Part shown: piece after piece, positions 44,140 to 51,943 of the stretch
How the letters are laid out: every line of letters begins with the position of its first letter
Numbering within the stretch: position 1 is the stretch's first letter
Source of the DNA: Thauera sp. 2A1
GTDB taxonomy: Bacteria; Pseudomonadota; Gammaproteobacteria; Burkholderiales; Rhodocyclaceae
DNA length: 64,000 bases
Direction of reading: 5' to 3'
NCBI RefSeq assembly: GCF_009469595.2
Contig: NZ_SSXV01000004.1
Span: 124,001 to 188,000 of the forward strand
Made by a program: the position numbers and the translations under genes
The notes under the pieces: generated by a model
The model's input: only the letters and a program-made list of their open reading frames with translations
Databases searched by the model: none
What the model was told of the DNA's origin: nothing

Positions 44140-46668
44140 ATGACAAAGTTCCCAAGAGCCTTTCTATCTCACGGACATGTTGACAAACATATAGTGAGAG
44201 AAGTTGCGCGCAATCTCGGGCGCGCAGCCGTCATTTACGACGAGTTCGAGTTTTCGGTTGGCGATGAATTCCGTGATGCCATCATCAAAGGCATCGATCG
44301 ATCAGATGTATTTATTCTGTTTGCAAGCCGGGCCTCGCTCCAACGAGATTGGGTTAAATTAGAAATAGAACTCGCTTCCGAAGCGCTCATCAAGAATGCA
44401 CTCAGTAAGGTGACAACCTATATCGTTGATCAGGAGCTAACCCACGACGCCCTTCCTGAATGGATGCGGGCAACGCTCATCAGGAAAGAGGCATCGCCGG
44501 GTCTGATCGCCACCGACATCCGGCGTATCATCAGTCAACGTCTTGGAGAGCGCATTCCGAGATACTTTGTCGGACGTAGGGCTGAGATCGAGCAATCGCT
44601 CGAAACCATATCAGGCTTCACAGATCCCAATTTCCGCCCGCCTCTAATCGTTTACGGCCTAAAGGGTATCGGCAGACGCTCGCTTGTCCAAGCGATTGCA
44701 CGCGACAACCTATCCTTTTCCTCAATATTGCCAATTAACCTCCACGCGGGCGATCTCTTGCCTGAGACATCGATCCGCGTCGCCGAAGCGATTTCACCAG
44801 GGGGTATCTCCGACTTGGTGGCTTTTCTGAAGCAGCAAGAGCAAAAAGCGAAGGAGAACTTGGTCGACGAGATAACCTCTCTGTTGCGTCAGGCCTGCCA
44901 AGCGGGGACGTTGCCGATATTTGTCGACGAAGGCGCCCTAGCCGCCGAGAATGGCGTGATGAGACCCGAGTTCGATGCGCTGTACAACGCGATTTCGTCT
45001 GATCGGGATACTGACGCCATGATCGTTTCAAGCAGGAGGCTGTATCGACCTGCCGAAAACCCGTGCCCGTCCGTGCGCGTCCCCGAACTTGATCAAACAT
45101 CAACGCAGAATCTGTTGCGTATTGCCGGACGCGACGTCGGCTTGGTATTCGATCGAACCGCGCTTACGGCAATCGCAACCTACGCTCGTGGCTATCCTCC
45201 CGCTGTACGATTTATTCTTGATGAGGCTCGGCTTCGCGGAATCCCGCAAGTCGTAACTGATCAACGTGCATTGGTGAATTTTAATGCCGAACAGTTTCTC
45301 CGGCACTTAAAGGAGAACAGATCGCTAACACCGAGCATGCAGACGATCCTGCAGATCCTATCAAGCTTCAGCCCTCTCCCACTTCAGGTCATTGTGGCGT
45401 ACTGCGCGCAAACGTCACACGATACAAGCGATGATCTGAACTTCTTACTTGACCTCGCGTTTGTTATGCCTGCCGGAATGCACTATCGCATCTCAGAGCC
45501 CATCCGTGATGCAGCATACAGAGCATTTGGCGGACTTCGCGTCGATACCAGGAAAGTGGCCGAGCTTCTTGAAGCGTACCTGGCAGATGAGCCTGACGAT
45601 GACGCACGACTTGATCTCGGGCAAACGATCTTCCGAGCCAACCTCCTTGCAGGAAGCCAGGCTGACTCTCGATTCGCGATTGGATTTGCCGCAGATCTGA
45701 TCAACGTAGCAACTAGGAGCTATCACGATCAAGACTACGACCTCGCTATCAAGTACGGTTCGTCTGCCTTGGACGTGCGGCCCGATAGCGTTGATGTACG
45801 ACGCTATGTCGCGCAAGCTCTCATTCGGAAAGAGCGATATGATGAAGCAGAGGAGCATATCAGCGAGCTGCTTCGCCTCGGTGAACTTAAGGAGGCGTAC
45901 TACGTGCGGGGCTTCGCCGCGCGACGGAAGCGAGAGTATCCTGAAGCGATCGAGGCTTACAAGAAGAGTCTCGCCAATGGCCGCCGAGGCGTCGCCATCC
46001 ACCGGGAACTGGCAAGCTGCTTTTTTGAAACGGGGGATCTTCCAGCCGCCGAAGAGTATATTCGTCAGGCCGAGCAGCAGTCTCCGCATAACCCATATGT
46101 AGTTGATTTGAAATGCACGATTGCGCTTAGGCTTGGCGATCTCCCTACTGCTGAGCGCGCCCTTGAGATCCTTGACCGCATTGATTCAAGTGGATTCGCT
46201 GAGCATCGCCGCTCTACCTTCGAACAAGCAAACGGGAGCCCTGAGGATGCACTACGCTTCGCCCGTATCGCTGACCAAAAGATAGCCCACCCTCCCTTTG
46301 AGGTTCTCGCCAATTTAGCGAACTGCGAGATCGAGGCAGGAGAGTGCGAAGGCGCTTTGACCACGCTCGGGCGACTTCAGAAACGATTTGGTGCCATCAA
46401 CCACGACGCTCAGGTTGGGCTACGGTGCAAATACGAAATCCGATTTGGTGAGGTCGAAGCCGCTGAAGGACTCTGGAGTCGGCTTCGCGACACAAGTACG
46501 CCCGTTCACCGAGGCCTTCGACTGGCGATACTGAACCGCAAGCAAGCGCAGAGTGGACTGACGGTCGAAGAAGACGCCGAACGAACTCAGCTGATCGAGT
46601 ATCAATCGGCGGCAGAGCTTGAGCGTAACATGCGGTTAATCGGCTCAATGATATCTCAATCTGAATAA
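44140..46668 (+). CDS. TIR-STAND NTPase-TPR protein
   Basis: An 842-residue protein. Residues about 1-140 form a TIR domain ('AFLSHGHVDK', 'SDVFILFASRAS', and 'DWVKLEIELA' with Glu75/Glu77 near the NADase site). A STAND-type NTPase follows at about 160-470. Its Walker A reads 'GLKGIGRRS' (from residue 173), with Arg where Lys is usual. The C-terminal about 300 residues are TPR-like helical repeats. TIR-STAND proteins are typical NAD-depleting antiphage sensors. It stands 36 bases after the ABC-3C operon, with no clear own ribosome site. GC content is clearly lower than that of the ICE genes. Confidence 0.8.
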   Translation: MTKFPRAFLSHGHVDKHIVREVARNLGRAAVIYDEFEFSVGDEFRDAIIKGIDRSDVFILFASRASLQRDWVKLEIELASEALIKNALSKVTTYIVDQELTHDALPEWMRATLIRKEASPGLIATDIRRIISQRLGERIPRYFVGRRAEIEQSLETISGFTDPNFRPPLIVYGLKGIGRRSLVQAIARDNLSFSSILPINLHAGDLLPETSIRVAEAISPGGISDLVAFLKQQEQKAKENLVDEITSLLRQACQAGTLPIFVDEGALAAENGVMRPEFDALYNAISSDRDTDAMIVSSRRLYRPAENPCPSVRVPELDQTSTQNLLRIAGRDVGLVFDRTALTAIATYARGYPPAVRFILDEARLRGIPQVVTDQRALVNFNAEQFLRHLKENRSLTPSMQTILQILSSFSPLPLQVIVAYCAQTSHDTSDDLNFLLDLAFVMPAGMHYRISEPIRDAAYRAFGGLRVDTRKVAELLEAYLADEPDDDARLDLGQTIFRANLLAGSQADSRFAIGFAADLINVATRSYHDQDYDLAIKYGSSALDVRPDSVDVRRYVAQALIRKERYDEAEEHISELLRLGELKEAYYVRGFAARRKREYPEAIEAYKKSLANGRRGVAIHRELASCFFETGDLPAAEEYIRQAEQQSPHNPYVVDLKCTIALRLGDLPTAERALEILDRIDSSGFAEHRRSTFEQANGSPEDALRFARIADQKIAHPPFEVLANLANCEIEAGECEGALTTLGRLQKRFGAINHDAQVGLRCKYEIRFGEVEAAEGLWSRLRDTSTPVHRGLRLAILNRKQAQSGLTVEEDAERTQLIEYQSAAELERNMRLIGSMISQSE

Positions 46669-46792
46669 TGGGTTGGCGCTCACGGTCACTCGCGGCGGGT
46701 TCATATTGCTCAGAAATCTGCGCCGTGTGCACCTACTATTATTGCGCTGCGGCAAGGACGGTACGCCGTGCGAACACCAAAGGAACCCAGAC

Positions 46793-46818
46793 AAGAAAAG
46801 CGGCCCCGAAGGGGCCGC
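46793..46818 (-). terminator. Intrinsic terminator after the ICE helicase gene
   Basis: Perfect eight-base-pair stem GCGGCCCC/GGGGCCGC with a three-base loop, followed on the minus strand by TTTTCTT. It begins 16 bases beyond the helicase stop, between two convergent genes, and so ends the minus-strand transcript before the TIR gene. Confidence 0.85.
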
Positions 46819-46833
46819 CAAGTCCAGCACCGC

Positions 46834-49104
46834 TCAATGCACCAACTGCCGTGCCAGTGCCACCTCCACCGAGTCGCCGTCCTGGTTCAGGACATCGAGT
46901 CCGGATTCGGGCACATCGCCCGACGTGCTCTGCGACACCATGATCTTCCTGGCCATCAACCCCAGGCAGGTCATCTGCGAGGAATCGGCGTAGCCCAGGT
47001 AGATCACGCGCACCGGCTGCTTCTGGCCGATGCGCCAGGAGCGCCGGGCGGCCTGCTGCAACGAATACACGTTGTAGCCGGACTGGAGGAACACGATGGT
47101 CGGGAACTCCAGCAGGTCCAGGCCGGTTTTCACCAGCTCGGGATTGGTGATGAGCACGTCGATGCCACGGTCGAGCTGCTCGGCGATCCAGTCTTCCCGG
47201 CGGGAGGCATCCACGCTCGCGCGCAGTACCGCCACCTTGAAGCCTTCCTGCTCCAGCAGCACCTTCAAACGCGACGTGGTGTCGCGCGTGCCGGTGTAGA
47301 CCGAATAGACCAGGGTCTTGCGACCTTCTGCCTTCTCTTGCTTGCAGATCTCGATCAGCTCGCGTTCCTTGGGCATCACCTCCAGCTCGTTGAACTGAGC
47401 CGGCACGAACGCCAAGGTGTTGCGCGTGCGCGGATGCACCACCGTTTCCGACCGGAAGCAGCAGTCCGGCCAGGCCAGCAGCACGTTGAGGACCACACCG
47501 AGCAGCGTCGTGTCGCGCTTCGCCAGGGCCTGCTTCAGCTCCTGGGTCAGCCGACCCGCCAGATCGCGGTAGGCCGCGGCTTGCGCCGTGTCCATCGCGA
47601 CTTCGCGGAACTCCTCGTCGTAGGGCGGCAGGACGTTGCCACCGATGTCCTTCAACTTGAGGAAGACCGTGAACGGCAGGACGCAACGCAGCACGCCCTT
47701 GGGACCGAAACCCGGCGCCTTGACCGTGCGCACCGATACCTTGGTGCCCTTGGCTGTCTTGTGCGACGTGCCGGTGCTCTCGGAATAGATGTCCTTGAGC
47801 ACCCCGTGATCGCGCATAAACGCCATCGCGGCCGACGTCATGCTGCCGCTCTTCGTCGGCCGGTAGCCGTCTTCGATCATCCGCCCCGGCAGGGCTCGGA
47901 ACAGCAGGTGGAACAGGTCGTCGCCGTAGCCGCCCATCAGTGTGCCGGTGAGCAGCAGCGTCTTGCGCGCCTTGGCCGCCAACACCCCCATGGCCTGGCC
48001 CTGAGCGGAGCCGCCGTTCTTGTACTCGTGCGCCTCGTCGGCGATGAGCAGGTCGAACGTACCTTGGGGAAGCTGCCTCTTGATGAACTCGGACGGCTGG
48101 TAGCCGCCCTCGCCGAAGCCGAACTCCATGTTGGCCATCGCGCGTTCCATCCGGTGAGCTTGCCGATCCGAGAAGACCAACTCGCCGCGGTCGTCCATCA
48201 GGTTGATGAACTCGTGGATGTTGTCCCCGAGCATCGACGCGAGGAAGGCGTCGCCGAACTTCTGCATCAGCTTCTGCGCGGTGACTTCCCCGATGGTTGG
48301 AATACGCTTCAGTGCCTTGAGCACGGTCGAGGACTGGTCGCTGGCGGACAGACCTCTGGGACGGATCAACGACCACAGCGGTGCACGGCAGTGGCTGCAC
48401 TTGCGGCGGGACTCCTCGGCTTCCAGCTCAACCGGGTTGATCGGCTCGCCGTCGAGGTCGGTGATGACATGCCCGCAATCCGGGCAGGCCCCCACGTCGC
48501 CGTGAGGCGTGCGCCGCCGAACGAAGGCAGGTTTCCAGTGGAACCCCATCCGCATCCGCACGCGGCCCAGGACGAAGAACTCCTGGCCCTGAGCCGGCAC
48601 GCCCAACTGCTCGCGCAGTTTCAGCAGCTTGACCAGCGTGTCCGGGCCATTGAGCACCCAGACCTTGGCGCCGGCCACCGTCTCCTGGATTTCGCGCCGC
48701 CACTTGTAGACCAGGTGGGGTGGCGAGAGCACCAGGGTGCGGCGGTAGCCTTCGGCATTGAGCACGGCGGCGGTGGCAATACCCACCGTCGTCTTGCCGC
48801 AGCCCATCTCGCCATTGACGATCGCGGCGCGTTCGCCACGATCGACCAAAAGCTCGGTGACGGCGTGGACCACATCGGCTTGCGCCGGGAACAGCTTGCG
48901 CTTGAGCGCGGCGAGGATCAGTTGCCGATGCACCCGCACCTGGCCGGTGTAGACCGGAGGATTGGCGCGGTTGAGCGAATCGAGCAGCTCGTCGCCGAAC
49001 TCCGATACGAAGTCCTGCAGGCTGAGGGTGAGGGGTGAAGCGGCCGTTTCGAGCAGGTCGCCCTGCATAGCGGTTTCGGGAACGGTTTCGAGATTGAGGG
49101 ACAT
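46834..49104 (-). CDS. SNF2-type DEAD/DEAH helicase of the ICE backbone
   Basis: A 756-residue superfamily 2 protein. The helicase part starts with 'NGEMGCGKTTVGIATA' (Walker A near residue 118), motif II 'LLIADEAHEYK' follows further on, and a C-terminal RecA lobe carries motif VI-like 'QAARRSWRIGQ'. Two zinc-ribbon CxxC pairs ('CPDCG' and 'CSHCR') sit between the lobes. I chose the ATG at 49104, with GGAG about 9 bases upstream. This gene is regularly part of the maintenance region of ICEs of this class, so it is counted as backbone, not cargo. It may act in ICE replication or DNA processing. Confidence 0.85.
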   Translation of the reverse strand: MSLNLETVPETAMQGDLLETAASPLTLSLQDFVSEFGDELLDSLNRANPPVYTGQVRVHRQLILAALKRKLFPAQADVVHAVTELLVDRGERAAIVNGEMGCGKTTVGIATAAVLNAEGYRRTLVLSPPHLVYKWRREIQETVAGAKVWVLNGPDTLVKLLKLREQLGVPAQGQEFFVLGRVRMRMGFHWKPAFVRRRTPHGDVGACPDCGHVITDLDGEPINPVELEAEESRRKCSHCRAPLWSLIRPRGLSASDQSSTVLKALKRIPTIGEVTAQKLMQKFGDAFLASMLGDNIHEFINLMDDRGELVFSDRQAHRMERAMANMEFGFGEGGYQPSEFIKRQLPQGTFDLLIADEAHEYKNGGSAQGQAMGVLAAKARKTLLLTGTLMGGYGDDLFHLLFRALPGRMIEDGYRPTKSGSMTSAAMAFMRDHGVLKDIYSESTGTSHKTAKGTKVSVRTVKAPGFGPKGVLRCVLPFTVFLKLKDIGGNVLPPYDEEFREVAMDTAQAAAYRDLAGRLTQELKQALAKRDTTLLGVVLNVLLAWPDCCFRSETVVHPRTRNTLAFVPAQFNELEVMPKERELIEICKQEKAEGRKTLVYSVYTGTRDTTSRLKVLLEQEGFKVAVLRASVDASRREDWIAEQLDRGIDVLITNPELVKTGLDLLEFPTIVFLQSGYNVYSLQQAARRSWRIGQKQPVRVIYLGYADSSQMTCLGLMARKIMVSQSTSGDVPESGLDVLNQDGDSVEVALARQLVH

Positions 49105-49131
49105 GGTGATGCTCCAAAGCAATGGGGCATG

Positions 49132-49177
49132 CACCTCCCCAACGGGGCGGTGACATGCCCCTGGGTCGGAAGAAAGA
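49132..49177 (-). repeat. ICE leader repeat A, copy 1
   Basis: The segment shares the core 'CGGGGC..TGAC.TGCCCC' and 'GGAAGAAAG' with 49542-49584 and 51462-51509. It lies in the spacer just upstream of the helicase gene. GC-rich complementary parts can fold into a hairpin in the leader RNA. Confidence 0.6.
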
Positions 49178-49203
49178 AGCGGCGCGAGGCCGCTGGATGC
49201 GGA

Positions 49204-49509
49204 TCAGTATTCGCTGGGCAACAGCAGTGTGGTGACGCTGCGATCCCATTCGGTGATGATCCAGAGCTTCAGGTCGCGCGTGACCTGGTAGGACGAGAAC
49301 AGACGATCCTCACCGGACTTCAGCGCGGCGTCGTTCTGCCGTCGATCGCTGTCGTCCAGGTCGCCCCAATCGCCATGAAGATGGCGGCGCAGGTACGGCG
49401 AGGGGTTGAGCCGGCCCTGTCGGACCAGCTCGTCGACGCCGGCGGTCATGACCACCTGCCCTGGCGAAAAGCGTGCTTGTGACGCGAGGTTGAGGACTGC
49501 GAGTGCCAT
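49204..49509 (-). CDS. Small conserved ICE protein
   Basis: A 101-residue protein of unknown function. It starts 'MALAVLNLASQARFSPGQVV' and ends with a beta-rich 'LWIITEWDRSVTTLLLPSEY'. Proteins of this kind precede the helicase gene in related ICEs. I chose the ATG at 49509, with AAGGAGA 8 bases upstream. Spacers with leader repeat A lie on both sides. No catalytic motif is visible. Confidence 0.75.
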   Translation of the reverse strand: MALAVLNLASQARFSPGQVVMTAGVDELVRQGRLNPSPYLRRHLHGDWGDLDDSDRRQNDAALKSGEDRLFSSYQVTRDLKLWIITEWDRSVTTLLLPSEY

Positions 49510-49541
49510 GGTGGTTTCTCCTTCTGGAAGAAGGGGCCACG

Positions 49542-49584
49542 GCACCCCATCGGGGCGACATGACCCCGGTGGGTGGATGAAAGC
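49542..49584 (-). repeat. ICE leader repeat A, copy 2
   Basis: Second copy, in the spacer upstream of the small conserved gene. It contains 'CGGGGCGACATGACCCCGG' and a 'GGATGAAAGC' tail, parallel to copies 1 and 3. Confidence 0.6.
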
Positions 49585-49610
49585 GACGGCGAACCGTCAG
49601 GGAACAGCGA

Positions 49611-50720
49611 TCAGCGGATGGTCAGCACTTCGCCCCACGTGGGCGAGCCCAGCGTCAAATCCCATGCACGAATGACCGGCACGAACTTGTCGGTGAGGAT
49701 GCGCGTCTCGGCCACGGAGCCGTCGTCGCGTTCGGTGTACTCCGTCTGGAGGGTCTTCTCCTTGTGGGTATCACCTTTGACGACGAGCACGCGCCCGCTC
49801 TTGGACGTCACCACGCCGGAGATCGCGCCTGCGGCCAGGGCCAGGGCGAGATGCCAGTGCGACAAGGCCCGCGCGGGCGGACGCAGCGACTGCTGCGCGG
49901 CGCCCAGGTGGGTATCGAGCGCCGGCCAGAGTCCTTGCAGCCGGCCGACTTCATCGGCGAACTGCTCGGGCTCCATCGTCACGCGATAGAAGTGCTCCGG
50001 CTCGGCCGGGCTGGCAGGGACGGTGTACGGCAGGAACGGCCATTCAAGCGGCAGCTCCTCGGCTTCGGCGTCGCCCTGTCCGATCTGCAGCAGCAGACCA
50101 CGTATGGCCTTGACCGACTCCGACGCCTGGTCGCGCTGACGAATCCTGCGACCGAAGATCACCACCTGCTTGAACTGCGTTTCCACCGCACGGTAGATGC
50201 GCAGGTCGGCGAAGTGGCGCGTCAGCCATCCGACCAGCTCGGCGTCGAGCACGTAGGACGGCACGATGAAGATCAGCACGCCGCCGTACTGCAGCAGCGG
50301 CAGCGCGCGCTGATAGAACAGCTTTTCCAGCCGCGCACGGCCCTGGCCCTGATAGCCGATGTTGCCGTTCACGTCCTTGCTCAGGTCGCCATACGGCGGG
50401 TTCAGCCACAGCAGCCCGAAGGACTGGCGCGAGATCAGCGTGTCCATCAGGTCACCGTGGATGCAGCGATCGACCAGTTGCCGTGCGTGGCGGGCACGCT
50501 CGGCGTCGTACTCGACGGCGAAGGCCTGGACCTGCTCGCGCCCGAGGGCGTGGGCGGCTTCGGCAATCGCCACGCCTTCGCCGGCGCAGGGATCGAGGAT
50601 GCACATCGGCCCGTCGGCGGGCGCCAGTGCGGCGAGCGCTCTTTCGAGCGTGGGTTCATCCGTGGGGAAGTAGCCGTTACGAATGAAATTGCGCGCCAGG
50701 CGCGGAAACATGAGTGTCAT
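49611..50720 (-). CDS. DUF6094-type class I SAM-dependent methyltransferase
   Basis: A 369-residue protein. SAM motif I is 'ILDPCAGEGVAIAEAA' (about residues 41-56), and the catalytic motif NPPY ('LLWLNPPYGDLSKD') at about residue 107 fits an N6-adenine methyltransferase. The C-terminal half is unassigned. I chose the ATG at 50720 (GGAGAAA upstream); a longer frame continues antisense to the neighbouring gene. It is a regular backbone gene of this ICE class, probably methylating the element's DNA to evade host restriction (inference). Confidence 0.8.
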   Translation of the reverse strand: MTLMFPRLARNFIRNGYFPTDEPTLERALAALAPADGPMCILDPCAGEGVAIAEAAHALGREQVQAFAVEYDAERARHARQLVDRCIHGDLMDTLISRQSFGLLWLNPPYGDLSKDVNGNIGYQGQGRARLEKLFYQRALPLLQYGGVLIFIVPSYVLDAELVGWLTRHFADLRIYRAVETQFKQVVIFGRRIRQRDQASESVKAIRGLLLQIGQGDAEAEELPLEWPFLPYTVPASPAEPEHFYRVTMEPEQFADEVGRLQGLWPALDTHLGAAQQSLRPPARALSHWHLALALAAGAISGVVTSKSGRVLVVKGDTHKEKTLQTEYTERDDGSVAETRILTDKFVPVIRAWDLTLGSPTWGEVLTIR

Positions 50721-50785
50721 GGATTTCTCCTGGTGATGGATGAGGGAAGGCGGGCACGCGCGGCGCGCATGCCCGTGGGGATGGC

Positions 50786-51436
50786 TCACGCCACACGCCG
50801 AAGCGGTGCGTTCGCGGCCAGTTCGTACTGCGTGGCGCCGAGGGTGCCGTTGCGGATCAGCTCGCCCAACGCCTTCGTCAGCGCCGGGACATCGAGGGCC
50901 AGCCGATGGCCTTCCAGCGGCCCGAGGGCCAAGGGAAGACCGGTCAGCATCCGCCGTGTCTGCAACAGCTCCAGCACGGTGTCGCGCCAGTGGTCGAGCA
51001 GTGGCAGCGGGCAGGTGTCCTGCACCAGCGTCCACAGCCGGTCGAGCCGGTGAGCGGAATCCCTGGGCAGAAGCGCCAGCGCGCTGGCGTTGGCCTTGTC
51101 TGGCTTCACGCAGCGACGATCGAACAGCCACACATTCGTCAGCGAACCGAACAGCGTTCGCCGATAGGCGCGGGTGATGCGCTTTTCCAGGTTCTCGACG
51201 TTGCCGACGAAGACCGGGATGGATGCGTCCTGCTCGGTGATGACGTGGAACTGATCCAGTCCCTGTTCATCCCGGCCGAGGGTCAGACGGGCGAGGAATT
51301 CCTGGACCGCAGTGTCACGTGCCCAGATGGAGAGAAAGATCAGGTTGCCGTTCTCGTCACCGATGCAGCCGTCGGCCATCAGGTCGGGGCATTCGTCGAT
51401 GCGATGCAGCGTCTTGGAAGGATGGGTGGCAGGCAT
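50786..51436 (-). CDS. Conserved ICE protein of unknown function
   Basis: A 216-residue soluble protein with no motif I recognise. The N-terminal half is alpha/beta ('CIGDENGNLIFLSIWARD', 'FHVITEQDASIPVFVGN'), the C-terminal half helical and Leu-rich. I chose the ATG at 51436 because the longer frame upstream runs through the leader repeats. It heads this maintenance gene set on the minus strand, with both kinds of leader repeat in front, so it may be the first gene of the transcript. Confidence 0.7.
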   Translation of the reverse strand: MPATHPSKTLHRIDECPDLMADGCIGDENGNLIFLSIWARDTAVQEFLARLTLGRDEQGLDQFHVITEQDASIPVFVGNVENLEKRITRAYRRTLFGSLTNVWLFDRRCVKPDKANASALALLPRDSAHRLDRLWTLVQDTCPLPLLDHWRDTVLELLQTRRMLTGLPLALGPLEGHRLALDVPALTKALGELIRNGTLGATQYELAANAPLRRVA

Positions 51437-51461
51437 GGTGTTGTCCTCGAATGAATCGGAG

Positions 51462-51509
51462 GCAGCACAGCCCGCCGGGGCTGTGACTGCCCCAGGGGTG
51501 GAAGAAAGC
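51462..51509 (-). repeat. ICE leader repeat A, copy 3
   Basis: Third copy, upstream of the conserved gene at 50786-51436. The core 'CGGGGCTGTGACTGCCCC' and the 'GGAAGAAAGC' tail match the other copies. Confidence 0.6.
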
Positions 51510-51559
51510 GCCGGGAACGGCTTGGCGAAGAGAAAGACCTGTGCGTCGCAACACACCGT

Positions 51560-51615
51560 AGCCTTGAAGGTCTTGGCTACCTGGGCATGCTGTCGGCAAC
51601 GCCGACGGACATGAG
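51560..51615 (-). repeat. ICE leader repeat B, copy 2
   Basis: About 85% identical to 10071-10127. On the minus strand it encodes a free-standing mini-frame MSVGVADSMPR with stop, the counterpart of MPAGVAGDMPR in copy 1. It lies 124-179 bases upstream of the conserved ICE gene. Confidence 0.75.
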
Positions 51616-51784
51616 GGCAGATTGCTTCAGGTGATCAATGAGCCGTAGCGAAAAACCGCTTTGCAGTGTGCCCTTGTTTGCCCGCTTGGCCCCGATGCCC
51701 TGAGGAGGGCGGTGGCCAGCAATACCCTCCCTTCAGTTCCCTGTAGCACGGTTCGGCAACCCGGGCGAGACGAAGGCAGACTTC

Positions 51785-51817
51785 GGCCATTATGCTCAGA
51801 TCCCAGTTATGAACAGT
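51785..51817 (+). repeat. RIT left terminal inverted repeat
   Basis: The 33-base sequence beginning GGCCATTATG and ending ATGAACAGT matches the reverse complement of 56749-56781 at 32 of 33 positions. Confidence 0.9.
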
Positions 51818-51943
51818 CGGCTTACGTCGATGCTGGGGATGGCCCGGCGTAGCTTGTGATCTGACGCGTCGACGAACCCGGGGCTGGACATAATTCCGGC
51901 GCTGGCGCAGCACGGCAACTCCTCTTCTGGATAGGAGTTTGCC

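Larger units (their letters stand above)
1..51436. mobile_element. ICE of the PFGI-1/pKLC102/ICEclc class (MPF-G), partial
   Basis: The conserved backbone runs through this span in the order typical of this ICE class: pilL-like lipoprotein to TIGR03747, RAQPRD to the TraC-type ATPase, DsbA-like protein, RadC, TIGR03757/56/55, TraG_N and DUF3742. Backbone genes are on the minus strand except the DUF3742 gene. Three cargo blocks (5.1-9.25, 18.8-34.45 and 40.7-46.7 kb) separate backbone modules that are contiguous in many relatives. Neither att site, integrase, relaxase nor partition/replication module is in the window, so the element extends beyond it, at least to the left. Whether the RIT element and redox island on the right are inside the ICE cannot be decided here. 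Confidence 0.85.
51437..51784. other. Leader and boundary region between the ICE genes and the RIT element
   Basis: No gene found. The part next to the ICE gene contains leader repeat A (51462-51509) and repeat B (51560-51615). The remainder up to the RIT inverted repeat holds only short frames without homology I can name. Confidence 0.6.

Noticed and set aside
46739..48400. A 553-codon minus-strand frame overlapping the helicase gene
   Set aside because: Same strand but other frame; Arg/Gly/His-rich, and the helicase frame carries all motifs.
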